The notes beneath the pieces were generated by a model. It was not told the origin of the DNA, did no database searches, and saw only the letters and a program-made list of their open reading frames with translations. The position numbers and the translations under genes are program-made. Below, one piece after another: positions 9,781 through 22,328 of a stretch of DNA of 64,000 bases; the stretch's first letter is position 1, and each line of letters starts with the position of its first letter. Source of the stretch: Neurospora crassa OR74A (Eukaryota > Ascomycota > Sordariomycetes > Sordariales > Sordariaceae); the NCBI RefSeq assembly GCF_000182925.2, contig NC_026501.1:186001-250000 (forward strand), written 5' to 3'.

Positions 9781-10290
9781 TCACCTACCGCCTACCCTCC
9801 TCCTCTGCCTCCTCATCTCATACTCCTCATCATCCTCCTCCTGCGCCTCCATCCTCGCCTTCCTTCCCTTGATCACACATACCACCAAGATAAGACCAAT
9901 GATACCAGCGAACACGCCGCCAATGATGGCACCTATCCGGCCACCATTTCCACCGCCCCCACTATCACTATCACTTGGTGCCAGGGTTGGTAGCGGGTCA
10001 TGCGTCGGTTTGGGTTTCTCTGGCTGTTGTCCTCCGGTCCCGGGTCCAGTTTCTGGTCCCCCAGATCCTGAATTTGGTGCTCCTGTTGGGGGCTGGCCGT
10101 CTTGCCTCCCAACCACATGGTATATCGCAGTGGTCATGGGTTGAAATACCGTATGCACTGTTGGCGTTCTGGTGTTCAGGTCCTCGCTGAAAGCTGGGTC
10201 ATCTTGAGCTGCTGGTGGTTTGATGACAGAGGCGGCTGAAAAGGCGACTAGTGACGAACATGGAAAGAAAAAAGGAGACCGTGGCTTCAT
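9781..10290 (-). CDS. Single-pass membrane protein, EEYEM-tail family
   Basis: 169 residues from ATG 10290 (MKPRSPFFFPCSSLVAFSAA acts as signal peptide). The outer part is Pro/Gly/Thr-rich (~70-115), then a Gly/Ser hinge (SDSGGGGNGG), one membrane helix (~118-142, IGAIIGGVFAGIIGLILVVC) and a charged tail with the motif EEYEM followed by RRQRRRVGGR. The tail matches that of the gene at 9335, marking a tandem duplicate whose outer domain has diverged much faster than the tail. The preceding TTG codon two positions upstream was not used as start. Function unknown; likely a plasma-membrane surface protein. Confidence 0.65.
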   Translation of the reverse strand: MKPRSPFFFPCSSLVAFSAASVIKPPAAQDDPAFSEDLNTRTPTVHTVFQPMTTAIYHVVGRQDGQPPTGAPNSGSGGPETGPGTGGQQPEKPKPTHDPLPTLAPSDSDSGGGGNGGRIGAIIGGVFAGIIGLILVVCVIKGRKARMEAQEEDDEEYEMRRQRRRVGGR

Positions 10291-11959
10291 CGTCAAGTCG
10301 GTGGGCCTGTGGCTTTAGTCAAAGGTCTCTGTGAGTGGGTTATCTGTTGTGAAGCTCCCCCGAATCCCAATGATGTAGCAGTGGCGGACTTCCTTCATTG
10401 TGGTATGGGAAGGGTGTCCCTTCTACTTGTACCTCCCATTTGCTCTCTCAGATCACCTCGAGCACTGGTTTTCCGTGGCTCGGGATGTTGAAAATACGTT
10501 CGAGTGATCCAGCAACTGAAAGGGTGAACCAGCCTTGTTGACCATGGTTATTCCTCGCCTCGAGCGTTTCTCATACCTTAGCAACGTTCGGTTGGCATCA
10601 AGGTCTTTACACCTCTATAATGAGCAACGAGGCATGTGCAGCTGTTGATGCTTCTCAACCAGTCATGGCCCCTTTGTTGAGTGGTGGTTAGGTCTCGTCA
10701 ACCTCTAGAGGCTGTGACCAAAGGGGTGATGTCCATTGGCTGCTTGAGGATATTGAACTCATCATTCGACCCACCATGGTCAGGAAGTGAGCAATTCCTA
10801 CCACTCGAATTTGTCCATCTGCTTTAGACTAGTCATCTTGATCAACTTCGGGAGGAAGTCTCTGTTTGTGAAAGAACGAGCAAAGCCCGAGTCGATCTCC
10901 AATGTCTCAAACGTTGTTCTTCAACGCCAGGACAGGAACTGGTGATAGCAGCGGCCGAAAAAAAGTTGTATGTCCAAAACTCGAGGGCGTTGAGATACCA
11001 AATTGGGTGGGGCTAGGAGGGAATACACAGAAGCAGGCTGGCGCTAATGGAGGGGTAACTTGCCGTTTTGAGATATTTGACGCGATCTAATTGGTCCTGG
11101 CAGCTGAGCTGATAAACCAATGAAGCTCAGTTTTCGCAAGGGTAACTTCGCTGCGAAAGGAAAGTCCCTCCCAGAGGGGGGCGAAAAAAAAATAAAACCA
11201 AAAAATATTAACTAAAATAAAATTAAGTTTGATCGAAAAACAGAGAAAGGGGAAGGGAGAAGAAAAAGATAGAAGGACATGGAAAAGCCATGAGTGACGG
11301 AAGTAAGCAGTCTCAAATTGATGAGTCGTTTCACAATGTGAAAATAGTCGACCACTTTTCGTAGGTGCAGGGCTGGCTTGTTCTACATGGAACTTTCTGC
11401 TCCCTATGCAATTATCTTCTTGCTCCACCTTCTACTCAATCCCTCTGTACAAAATAGTCTCGTTTTTGTGATGGGTAGAGTTCATGTCTAGTAAGTTCCA
11501 AACTCTCCGATACTGCTCTAGCTGACAAAGACTCGATGGCCATACCAACAGCAACCCCGGCAGCAGCGAGAAAGATAACCATGGAAACGAATTCGAATAT
11601 CTCCTATCCTCTGTGCACACATTCACTGCACCGTGAAAGTGTACCTGGTCCCTTCCCCCTATGACTCCCTGTGGCAATGTCTATTCCCATTCTGGTTTGC
11701 TCATCATCACGGACGTTAGCTTTCTTCCATTCCCCACCACCGGCAGTACCACCACCCATGGCTTTCGAAATTACAAACGAACTGGGGCCCTCGATCAAAT
11801 TTAAGTGTTCCTATCGACCCCGGATATCATTAGCAACCGTTGTCGAGGCAAATCTGTTACCAGGCGGCAAACACTCAGTGCCCCGGATGGCCGGTTCCAA
11901 CGCCCTTACCTGCCTGCAATGCAAACAGAGAAACACTGTCTGCTTCGATTCGGACCGGT
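10291..11959. other. Long intergenic region, no gene seen
   Basis: About 1.7 kb without a convincing frame. An AT-rich purine-biased stretch lies at 11185-11240. Short frames here lack signal peptides, domains or sensible composition. Confidence 0.4.
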
Positions 11960-12463
11960 CTAACCAACAACCGGTCCGTTATAATAACAGACGCCAAACC
12001 AAACCATGATTCCTACAAAAGCAAGACAGCCGAGAACAATTCCGATGATTGCCCCAGGATTGCCTGCTACGCCTCGTCGGTAAATGGTTTGGTACTTCCC
12101 ATCGCCATGGTTCGTGGGGTTCTTGCTTTCCCTTGTGTCCGTGTTGGTATTGCTACTTTCTTCCTCCCTACGAGTAAAGCCTCCCCAACTATTGATGCCG
12201 TTGTCCTTGGTCGTTGGTACTTTGGGTGATCTTCTAGCATCCGAGGAATCGGCTTCTACTGGCAGCGTGGAGCGGACAGCGTGGGGATGGACTATAACTG
12301 TTGTTGGGTGGCTGATCGTAGTCGGAGTGCCACCAACTGCGTCGAAGAGCGCTGTGATCCCTCGCGGGACTCGCATCCAGTTCGGAACGGCGAAGGCGGT
12401 AGAGATGCCGAAGAGGGCGGTGAGGACGACACTGATGAGGATTTGTGACTTCATTGTTGGCAT
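11960..12463 (-). CDS. Secreted-type single-pass membrane protein, family 1
   Basis: 167 residues from ATG 12463 (a second ATG three codons later is equally usable). Signal peptide MKSQILISVVLTALFGISTA, then a Thr/Ser/Asp-rich outer region, a short motif IYRRG just before the membrane, and a C-terminal membrane helix (~133-160, GAIIGIVLGCLAFVGIMVWF) with almost no tail. It shares the start MPTM/TM, the LFGIS(T/A)A signal end, a following PN and the IYRR pre-membrane motif with the gene at 23217, so the two are paralogues now separated by the transposon. Intronless. Role unknown; a surface or wall-associated protein is inferred. Confidence 0.65.
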   Translation of the reverse strand: MPTMKSQILISVVLTALFGISTAFAVPNWMRVPRGITALFDAVGGTPTTISHPTTVIVHPHAVRSTLPVEADSSDARRSPKVPTTKDNGINSWGGFTRREEESSNTNTDTRESKNPTNHGDGKYQTIYRRGVAGNPGAIIGIVLGCLAFVGIMVWFGVCYYNGPVVG

Positions 12464-13584
12464 TGGCGATGGCCACTTTCTTGTGATTCTTGCCTGAAAT
12501 GTTGTTGATCAACGAGGGTGTGAATGTGCGAATCGTGGTGCTTTGTTCGACTGACGGGTAATCGTTGTAGTTGTACCTTGAAACGCCGTTTACGCTTCGC
12601 GGACTTTGGAACACGCGCCATCAAGTGCGTCGCTATTGCAAGAAAAGGCCAGGTGACTCGCGCGTAGCCGCCAAAGTAAACGCCGGTCTTCTTGTGGGTG
12701 ACGTATTTTAACTCTTGGACGATCCACGAACGGTAACCGAGCACTTGGGTTGTCGAGGCAATCCTTCGATAGACAGATAGAAGCCGCTTTGCTGGCTCCG
12801 CCTCTAGCTCCCTTGCAGGCGTTGGTTGTTGGGTCATCCGGCCCGGCTTTGTCTGTCCATTGTTCGTTCGTGACCAACGGCTTTGTTGCCTGTTGGCTTT
12901 GTAAAAAGAGGCATTACTCAAATGGAGATATCAAAACACGATATCCCAGGGATTTTGTATTTGCTGTTTTTGGCGTGGCTCATGGGGCGCAGGATTCGCG
13001 AAGGTGACGGCCGCGGCGCAGGAAGTTGACGCCCGTGTAAAACTGCGCGCGACAAGCGTGGATGTACGTGTATTTGGGGGGTCAGAGACGAGGAGTAGAT
13101 GAACGAATGGAAAACTGCTTGCGGTGCAAGGTCAATCTGGATATTGGCCTGGAAATTCGATGATGGAAAAGGACGTTCGAGGAGAGAAGTCAGCGCGGCG
13201 GGGCAAGCAGACGAGGCAAGGACTGGCCTGGGACCTTTGGGTGCTGATGGCGGGGTGTTACCGCATTGGGATACCAAGCCGGCAATGATTGGCTGGTGAG
13301 CCATCGTCTATCGACCGTTGCTCGAGCCAGCATACCTAGGCACTGCAACTCCAGAGCCATGTTCACCAAGTGGAACACGCACCCACTGTTCACAGCTGAT
13401 CAGTTTCCACCGCCCGATGAAATTTACGAATCAATCAGATAAATTCCACCTTTTGGTTCTCCAGATTTGTTCCAGACATACATCACTTGTCTCATTAATA
13501 AAGGAAGTTTTGGGTGGGACGACTTAAACTTCCGCCTTCTAGTATTTCTATACCATTCCTGAACCTCTCCTCCCATTTCCCACC
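12464..13584. other. Upstream region of the 12463 gene
   Basis: About 1.1 kb between the gene and the transposon. Frames present overlap on both strands and none shows a domain or signal peptide. GC is normal up to about 13400, then falls slightly; RIP-type AT enrichment starts only inside the transposon. Confidence 0.45.
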
Positions 13585-13587
13585 TAA
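13585..13587. repeat. Target-site duplication TAA, left copy
   Basis: TAA immediately outside the left terminal inverted repeat; the same trinucleotide follows the right repeat at 22600-22602. A 3-base TWA duplication is the hallmark of PIF/Harbinger insertion. Confidence 0.85.
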
Positions 13588-13618
13588 GGGCGTGTTCGTT
13601 ACCACAGTAAAAAGTTAG
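13588..13618 (+). repeat. Left terminal inverted repeat
   Basis: 31 bases identical to the reverse complement of 22569-22599. Starts GGGCGTGTT, in line with the GG(G/C)xxTGTT start typical of PIF/Harbinger ends. Untouched by RIP, presumably because of its position at the edge. Confidence 0.95.
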
Positions 13619-14159
13619 GGGGGATATTGCATTACTATACAGATTCTATAGCTGCACTTCTACACAGTAATACAAAGTTAAGGCACGCCAAGACCTCTTA
13701 ACCACTACTCTTACTATATTACGTTCGTTAATACTGGTTTACTAGTATACCGAACACGAGAGCGCAGTATAGTAGTATGGCAGTAGCGAAACTGTAATAC
13801 TTGGTATAGTATTGAGGGGCTTAGTTCTGCTTGTATGTGCTTAGTATAGTATTGAAGTCCCTATTTCTATTAATATAGCCCAAATTTAGTAATTACCGGG
13901 TAGATAATTAAATCCGCATTAATTAAACTATAGTAATTAATATTATTAACTATCGTATAAAAAACGAAGTTATTTGTAAATCCTAATATCTCTTTCTCTT
14001 TCTTCTTATTACTTTTTCTATTTCCCCCCCCTTCTAATACTACTATTATAACCCTTAATAATATAGTCTATATAATTAAACCTACTAAAACCCTTCCCTC
14101 TACTTCTACCCTTACTTCTTTTAAAGTTAATTTTAAAACGAAAATTACTGCTGGTTCTT

Positions 14160-15250
14160 AAAAGAAGAGTAGTTCTAATTCCTAAAGGGGGTTACTAGCC
14201 CGTACGAAGGCTACCTCTAAACGCTAAACCTAAGCCTAATCCTAGAAGGATATTATTAATAATACTATTACTATTATTACTGCTACTAAACTATCTCGTT
14301 CTTAAACTATGTGTATTAGACCTAATCGTTATAAAAATAATATTGTATATAGAGAATTAAATTTGCAGTCTAATATTAAAATTAGGGTAACTAATAAGGC
14401 CGATAATACTAACGAGGCTTACGAGGCCGACGAAGTTTATAAGGTTGGAGTAATTAATAAGGCCGATAATATAAATAAGGCCGATAATACGGACGAGGCT
14501 GATAATATAGACGAAGCCGAGGTTAATAAGGCCGAAGCCTAAACCTCTACGGAGGATAATAATATTGAAGTTAAAAGTTAGAACGAGGATTATAATAATA
14601 GACCGCCTAGCGAGGAGAATAAACTATTAATTAAATAGGATTTTGTAATAAATAACGACTATAGAGGTTATACAAAAGAATTTAATAACGGTTTAAAAAA
14701 CAATAATAAGCGAGAGGGGAATATTAGTATAATATTTATAGAATATAAGGGCGTAGATAATAGTAATAATAAAATTAATCTTACCCCTCCGAAGAAGAAG
14801 CCTATTAAGAAGCCTATTAAAAAGCCCGTTAAGAAGCCCGGTAAGAAGCCTATTAAGAAGCCCGCCGAGGAGAAGCCTATTAAGAAGCCCGGTAAGAAGC
14901 TTAGTAAAAAGCCCGCCGAGGAAAAGCCCGTTGAAGAGAAGCCTACTAAGAAGAAGTATATGTAGGTCGTTTAGCCTAATATTCTAAGGTTAATAGTCCT
15001 TTATAAATTGCTCGTAGCTAACGGTTTAGAGTATCGCTATAATAATATCTTTAAAACTTTTATTTATATTTAGGTCGTTAATAAGGTTTAAATAAAGTAT
15101 CCTAATTATATTATAACGTACGAAAGTATAAAGTTTATTACTAAAATATTTAAGAGAAAGTATTGTATCTTTCAATACCTAGGCCGTTTATTTAGAATTA
15201 ATATTAATATTAATATAATTAAGCAATAATATACTCTAAATAATAATATA
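14160..15250 (+). pseudogene. Transposon accessory gene relic (Lys/Pro repeats, possible Myb/SANT-like domain)
   Basis: Plus-strand coding relic inside the transposon. It has an Asn/Ala/Asp repeat (NKADN, NEAYEADE; 14385-14540), then a Lys-Pro repeat (KKPIKKPVKKPGKKP; about 14790-14950) and then a folded-domain-like stretch around 14960-15230 including FKTFIYI, YESIKFITKIFKRKY and FQYLGRL. The spacing of this last block resembles the Myb/SANT-like DNA-binding proteins encoded beside Harbinger transposases. The frame is interrupted by several stops of the CAA/CAG-to-TAA/TAG kind expected from RIP. Family assignment is an inference; the coding character of the repeats is clear. Confidence 0.5.
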
Positions 15251-17689
15251 TAAGTTATACTAATTAAAGTTAGTATATAATTATTTAATTATAAGATTGA
15301 TATTAAATTATATTAACTATAATTATTTAAAAAGATTGTAACTATAGCCAATTTTAAAGCTAGCTTTTTACGGAAGTAACAATTTATAAATAACTCTAGG
15401 GTAATATACCTACCGCTATTAGTAAATTAGTAAATTCTAGTACTAAGCCTGCTAAGTATAAGAATAGGGTTAGTATAAGTACTAATACTAGTAATAATAA
15501 TAAGAATAATAATAATAAGGATAATAACAATAGTAATAATTGTACTAAGAAGCCGAAGGTTAAAGAGACTCCTTATAAAGAGGTATTATATACTTTAACT
15601 AGCATTTTTAAAAATTTAGAATTATAAACCCTAGCCTCTTAAATTATAGTAGACAGCCGTATCGAGTACAATACCCTCGAATAAAAGAAATTTAAGAAGG
15701 GGTATAATAATCCTAATTATTAAATACGTAAAACGTTTACTCTTCTTAATACTAATTATTATAATTAACCCGCTCTAATAAAAAAAGAGTTATTCATCCT
15801 ATAGAGGGAAGAAGCTATAGTTATACAATTCGCTTTAATAAGTAAATTTTAAAAGGTCTTCTTTCTAACTGATACTATTAATTAACTTACTTTAAGAAGT
15901 AATATTTAGCCTACTCCGCCTTCTACCTAGCCCTACGCCCGCGTAGTACCAATAGAAATCCCTTCTAAGAACAATAAAGTTTAATTACAAGATAGTCTTT
16001 AATAAGCGCGCCGGTTTATTATAGTATTTATTATTACTAACTCTTTTCCTATATACTTAATTCTACGCAAAAGTATCTTACTAAATATCTATTCCCCGCT
16101 AGGAGCAATTCGCTTCTCAATTGGGTTGCATAATTCTTAATTAAGGGAGGGGGGCTCTAGTAATTCTAAATACCCATCCCTAAGGTAGGTTGTAGAGTAT
16201 AGTAATTAAGAATATAAAGTTATATTTGCTATTTTAATTTCGTAATTATCCCTAGGTATTAGTAGTCGCTATAGTTGCGGCTAATCGAATTAAAAACTTA
16301 AATTTATTAATAATATAAAACTTTAATAAATATATTTAAAAGGGATTAGCGATAGTATTAGTATTAGTATTACGGTCGTATTATTATTACTATTTTTATA
16401 GTTAAATTAAATAAATACGGTATACGACGTACTAATTAGGGTAGAAGTATATAATAAATTTATTAGAGGATAGGACTAATACTACTTACTACTAAATATA
16501 CTTTACGCTTATTATTAATTATTATTAGGAATCCTATAGAGAAATATAAGGGTATTCTTACCGATTAGTAATTAATAGAATTGCAATTAATATAGTAGTA
16601 TTAAAGTTACTATATTAAAATTAGAATGTAAGAGGGTAACTAAGAGGGAGAAATTCTAAAAACGATTAAATTAAAATTAATAAAAATTAAATCGATTTTA
16701 AATTCTAATTTCTATATTTAAACCTAGAGTTTAATTAACCGTACGCGTACTAGCCATTTACTAACTCATCCTACCTTATTGAACCTTATCCGCTAGTTAG
16801 ATAAATTCTTTAAAACCAAACGTACAAACTAATATATAAGTAAATATAGGAAGGCTACTAAAGCTAGTATAAAAAAAAAATTATAATAGTCTTATAATAA
16901 TAAAAATATTTATATATTTCATTAAAACAGTAATTTTACCCGTTTAGGTATAGTATATAATATACCCTTCCCCTACAAGGGCAATATATTTAATAGCCCA
17001 ACGTACGTACTAACCTTCTAAAATCCCGTTCGCTACCCTTATAACCTCTCCTCCTTTTAATAATTCCTCTAATTTACTTATCCGTATTTTACTTCTTTAC
17101 CCTCAATTAACCTTATTTTATAAATAATAATTCAAAGCTAGTCTATTTCCAATAATTTAAAGTCGAAACTTTATTTTTAATTTCGAAATTACTAAATAGA
17201 TTAAAACCATCGACCCCACCCTCTTCAATTACCAAACTAATAAAGCGAGGCTATTATAACCCTAAATTACTAAAATAAATTTATTTTATTACTAAAGTAC
17301 AATAGATTAAAGAGTTCTAACTACCCCTCTCCAACTTCAATTACATCTCAACTTACTATTACGCTTTCTATTAGCTTAATTTAAGCGAATTTACCTTTAT
17401 TAAAATTAAAATTAATATTATTATAAATTAAAAGGGTATATAAATTACTTATCCTTCTATTTATTTTATTTTATTTACTAACTCTACAACCTAACCTCTC
17501 CTCTTATAATAATAATAATAAGAAGAAGTAAAATTCAAATAAATAAACCGCTAATATCCTATAGTAATAAATTAATATTTATATTAGTAGAGTCGCCAAT
17601 TTAAGCGGAGGGCCAGCGAAATTACCTCAACTTTTCTTTACTTTCAGATATATAAATAAATATTATTCTTACCCTTATAATTATTATCC

Positions 17690-17905
17690 TTAATATCCTC
17701 AATATCCTTAATATCCTTATTATCCTCAATATCCTTATTATCCTTATTATTATTATTCCTATTCCTATTCCCTTTCCCTTTCCCTTTCCCTTTCCCTTTC
17801 CCTTTCCCTTTCCTATTCTTATTCCCTTTCCCTTTCCAATTCCCTTTCCAATTCCCTTTCCCTTTCCCTTTCTAATTCCAATTCCTATTCCTATTCTTCT
17901 TTTTA
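17690..17905. repeat. Pyrimidine-rich simple repeat (CCCTTT)n and relatives
   Basis: Runs of TATCCTTA grading into many copies of CCCTTT and ATTCC on the plus strand. Within the transposon interior; strongly strand-asymmetric (almost no G on the plus strand). Confidence 0.85.
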
Positions 17906-18410
17906 TTCCTAATCCTCTACTAACCTATTCCTAAAAAATAATAGGCCTTCTATCCAATTTCCAACGAACTTCTTCCAACAATTTTACTAACTTCTTTCAA
18001 TAATTTAATAAACTTCCTACTAATTTCGGATAACTTTCCTACCTCATTCAGACAAAAAATTGAATTCTAACCTCCTCGAAAATAATAACTATAAAACTAA
18101 TAACATCTAATTTCACTTTCTAACTTCCATTCGAATACTAATCTTCAACTACCCTTATACCTATTTTAATACTATTAATACTAACTAAATACTAATAAAA
18201 ATACCTAAAAGAACAATAAAATATATAAAATAATAATAATAATACTATAAATTATAATTAATACTATCTCCTAATTATAAGTAATACTACCCTAAATACG
18301 AATAATACTACTACAAACTACAACCAACGCTATTCTAAATAATAATAATAATACTACAAATTATAATAAATCCTACCCTAAATTATAATAATTCTACCCC
18401 AAATTATAAT

Positions 18411-18600
18411 AATCCTATTCCGAACTATATTCAAAATTAATTTAAATATTAAAAAGGAGCCTACTTCTATACGCAAGCCGTATATAACGGCTAAGTAAAG
18501 TATAATAACCCCATTCCTAACTATATTTAAAAATAATCTAAATATTAAGAAGAAGCCTACTTCTACGTATAAGCCGCGTATAACGGCTAAGTAAAAGGCC
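18411..18600. repeat. Two-copy tandem repeat, period about 97
   Basis: Two adjacent copies share AACTATATT, GCCTACTTCTA and TATAACGGCTAAGTAAA blocks. Most differences are C/T or G/A transitions. Confidence 0.7.
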
Positions 18601-19104
18601 GTATTAGTAGTAGCTACTATTATTTTTCCTATTAACGAGCTAACTAACGGTATAATTAGTATTCTATTAATACTAATCTAATAACCCGCAAAATAATATT
18701 TAAATTAAGAATTATACTACTAATAAGTATTACTTTTATTAATAATATACTAATAATTAATAATATAGAGAACCGACCGTACCTCTCTAACTATAATATT
18801 TATACTTATCCCTTATATTTCGCTAATAAGATACCGGCTAAAAAGAAGGCCAATTAAATACCTATTGGATTCTACTAAGTAAAATTATAGGCCGCGTACT
18901 GCAATAGGATTAAATAGATTCCTTATATATTATAGTAATTTAAATTAATTCTTTCTGGTAAAAAGGAAGGCTAATAGTTTAAATTATATTAAAGCTAATA
19001 AAATAGTACTAGAAGGCTATAAAGCTATTTAAAAACTAAATATTAGGGGCTAATTATCTATTAATAATTTAGTTATAAATTAAGGCGAATTTAATATTAT
19101 TATT

Positions 19105-19290
19105 ATCCTCTATTATTACCCCTATTATTATCCCCCTTCCCTATCCCCCTTCCTTATCCCCCTTCCCTATCCCCTTTCCCGTCCCCTTCCCTATTCCCTT
19201 CCCTATTCCCTTCCCTATTCCCTTCCCTATTCCCTATTTTTATTCCCTATTCCTATCCCTATTCCTATCCCCTATTCCTATTCCTTATTC
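19105..19290. repeat. Pyrimidine-rich simple repeat (CCCCCTTCCTAT)n
   Basis: Repeated TATCCCCCTTCC and CCCTATTCC units, again nearly free of G on the plus strand. Interior of the transposon. Confidence 0.85.
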
Positions 19291-19867
19291 TTTAATAATA
19301 TTTTAATTCCTATTCCCACTTCCTATTCCTATCTATATTTCTATTTATTTTTATTTATTTTTCGTCCTATTCTCCTTTATATTTCTATTCGTTCTTAACC
19401 TATTTTCGTCCTATTCCTTCTACTTTTTTCTACCTATTTTACTACTTAAATTCTCTACTAACAATAATAGGAAGAATAACAACCTCTAATTTAATTTTCC
19501 AAATCCAATTCTCGCTCTATTCCTCCGAAGGATTGTATTCTATTACTCAATACTACTAAAACCTTACGGACGACCTCCGTATAGAAGCTAAGAATCACTA
19601 AAAAATACCAAGAACCTAATAAGTAAAATAATACTACTAACAACCCCCAAACTACAATAACCAACCGAGCCTAAGAACTAAATTAATACCGCTAATAATA
19701 GCCTAAGAATCAAACTAACAAACTAACAACCCTTAAATTATAATAATTAATTAAACCTAAGAACCAAACTAATACTACTAATAATAGCCTAAGAATTAAA
19801 CTAATAAACTAATAATACCTAAACTTCAATACCTAAACTAACCTAATAGCCTAAAAATTAAATTAAT

Positions 19868-20049
19868 AAGCTAATTAATAATTACTCTCTAAAATTACGT
19901 AATAAAGATCGTTATTGAAATTCGGGCTATAGGTGCCGCAAAGTTTTAATAAACTAATAAGCTAATTAATAACTACTCTCCAAAATTATATAATAAAAAT
20001 TATTATTAAAATTTAGGTTACAAGTACTACAAATTTTTAATAAATATTT
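19868..20049. repeat. Two-copy tandem repeat, period 91, showing RIP-type changes
   Basis: Copies start at 19868 and 19959 (AAGCTAATTAATAA). The second copy differs mainly by C-to-T and G-to-A transitions relative to the first (for example TTCGGGCT versus TTTAGGTT), about 18 transitions against one transversion by eye. Confidence 0.75.
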
Positions 20050-20799
20050 TAAGCTTTATTATTTTTTTAATCGTATAAATTATTATTACTAAAAAAGTAA
20101 GCTATCGATTTGAAGAGTATTAGTACTATTATAGGTAATGGATTTTAATAGACGAAATACTAATAAAGAAGAATCTTAATGAAGTACCGGCCAAAAGGGA
20201 GGCTAATAAAGTACTAACTAAGAAGGCTACCCTACGCGAATATTTAACCGTTAAATAGAAGACCGAGCCGGTTATTAGGCCGTACGTTTAGTATAGTAAT
20301 TTAGAGGAATATAATTTTATATTATTAAAATAAATTTATTATTAATTATCTATTTCTACCCTTCTAATTGCATCCCCCTCCTCTACCCCCTAAATTATAC
20401 TTCTAAACTATAAATCGTATATAAGACCCAAACCGTTGGAAGGTACTAATACCGTATTAATCCCACTACCTATAGGCAAATAAGTAATAATCCGAATTAA
20501 AGCGGGCAAATAAGTATAATACTATATACTACAAACCTAGGGATTCCCCTTCTATCCTTTTTTCCCTTTTTCTTTTCTTCTCTCTATAATTAATACAATT
20601 ATTAATTTAAAGTAAGACCTTAACCCAATAGAAGGGTAAATTAGTACTATATCCTCTAACTTACTACCTACGGGTAAATAGGATATATTATAAATAGAGG
20701 CGGGTAAATAGTATATTCCTTATTTAACTATAGGAAGAAAAAAGAAAGAAGGAAGGAAGTAAAAGTAAACCGTATTATTCTAGTCCTACCCTAATTAAT

Positions 20800-21780
20800 A
20801 CCTTATTACCTAATCTACCTACAAATACTTCGCAATTTTATTATAAAATTAATATATTTTATTAACCTCTCCTATAATTAAATTATCTATATTAAAATTA
20901 TCTAATTAACCTTCCTCTTCATTTAGAGTAGCAATAGTAACCAACTTCCAAACTACTCTCCGAACTTCTTTAAATTCGTCCTATATATTCTTATACTAAA
21001 GTATAAAGTTATATAGGCTAATAGTAACTAAAATAATATCCTTCTAATTCAAAATACTATATTCTTAATCTACTTAATAAATATAGAACTTCCTAACCAA
21101 AATACCCTATACAATCTCAACGTTAATTCAAAACGAACTATAGTATTTATTAAATAACTCCTCTTTATTTTAAAAAGCTCTACAACCCTATTCCGGTATA
21201 TAATATCGAATACTACAATATAGGACTAATAATCTCTTTATTCCTAAATAACCTACATCCCTTAAATAATACTAATCGTTAGGGATTTGAAAATCGTTAT
21301 TAATAATATTATTAAAAATACAAGAATCGTAGGCAGAGCCTTCCCAACCTATACGCAAATAAGTAAAACACTTATTTATATTAATAACGCCTAAAATATT
21401 TTAAACAATAAAGCCTTTACAAGTAATTTATACTAATATTTAATTAATCTCTATATATATAGTAAAGAACTTCCTATTTATTACTCTAAAGTAATTCCAA
21501 AAGTAGGGATACTATTTACTATCCCTCCAAATCCGTAATTAAACTTCGGGACTAAGCTATTTAATAAAAATATTCGCTAATTTAAGGAGGTATTCTATAA
21601 TATAGTAAAAAGCCCTATATAGTATAATAAATTAATTAATATAATAATACTAATAGTAATATTAAATCTATACTAATTTATAAATAGTATTAGAACTATA
21701 ACGAAACTTAATACCCAATATCCTTATTAATTTACCTTAAGCTAATAGACTAATACCTATAACAAACCTATACTTACTAC
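20800..21780 (-). pseudogene. PIF/Harbinger transposase relic (DDE_4-type nuclease)
   Basis: On the minus strand a nearly continuous frame carries Harbinger transposase landmarks in the right order: RDSK followed by YPYF (about 21500-21540), the position of the first catalytic Asp where Asn now stands (about 21488), GWEGSAYDS (about 21325-21350; family form GWEGSAHDS), YYLRDVGY (about 21255-21280, second Asp) and NKEELFNKYYSSF then NVEIVQGIL (about 21105-21170, the conserved Glu region). The frame is broken by many TAA/TAG/TGA codons consistent with RIP, so no active enzyme is encoded. This assigns the whole TIR-bounded element to PIF/Harbinger. Confidence 0.88.
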
Positions 21781-22328
21781 TAAGATACTACCCCTCCCGC
21801 AGGCCGCCGTAAATATAAAACTAAAAATAAAGGGTATTAAAAGTCTCCTTATATATACAAAATTCATTAAAGAAAAGGTTATCTAGCATCCGGAAATAGA
21901 ATTCTACCGCCAATATAAGAAATAAGGCAATTATTTAGTAGTAAATTAATCGGACTTTACTCAACGGTATTAAATTATACAATATAAAGATATATAGAAT
22001 AATAGTAATATTAAAGGTAGCGAATTATATTTATATTTAAAAATCCTTATACTCTTTATCCTTATCGTCGTATACTATATTTAAAACCAAAAAATTAACT
22101 AAGCTAAGAAAATCGATAAAATCAATAAGATTACTATATAAATAAAAAAAAATAAAAAGATATAGAAGAGAAGGTTAATTTAAGCAAATTGGGTAGTAGA
22201 TAGCTATTTATTAGTATAACGGCATTCAAAATTAACTAACTTCCAACTTTTCTAATATATATATATTAATAATAATAAGGCGCTGTAATATAGGGTATAT
22301 ACACTAGATATTAAAGTTCAACTATAGT

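Noticed and set aside
9665-10144. 159-codon plus-strand frame
   Set aside because: Antisense shadow of the Pro/Gly-rich membrane-protein gene at 10290.
14309-14542. Intact small gene in the transposon
   Set aside because: It is only an uninterrupted piece of a larger RIP-damaged accessory frame; its repeats continue beyond the stop.
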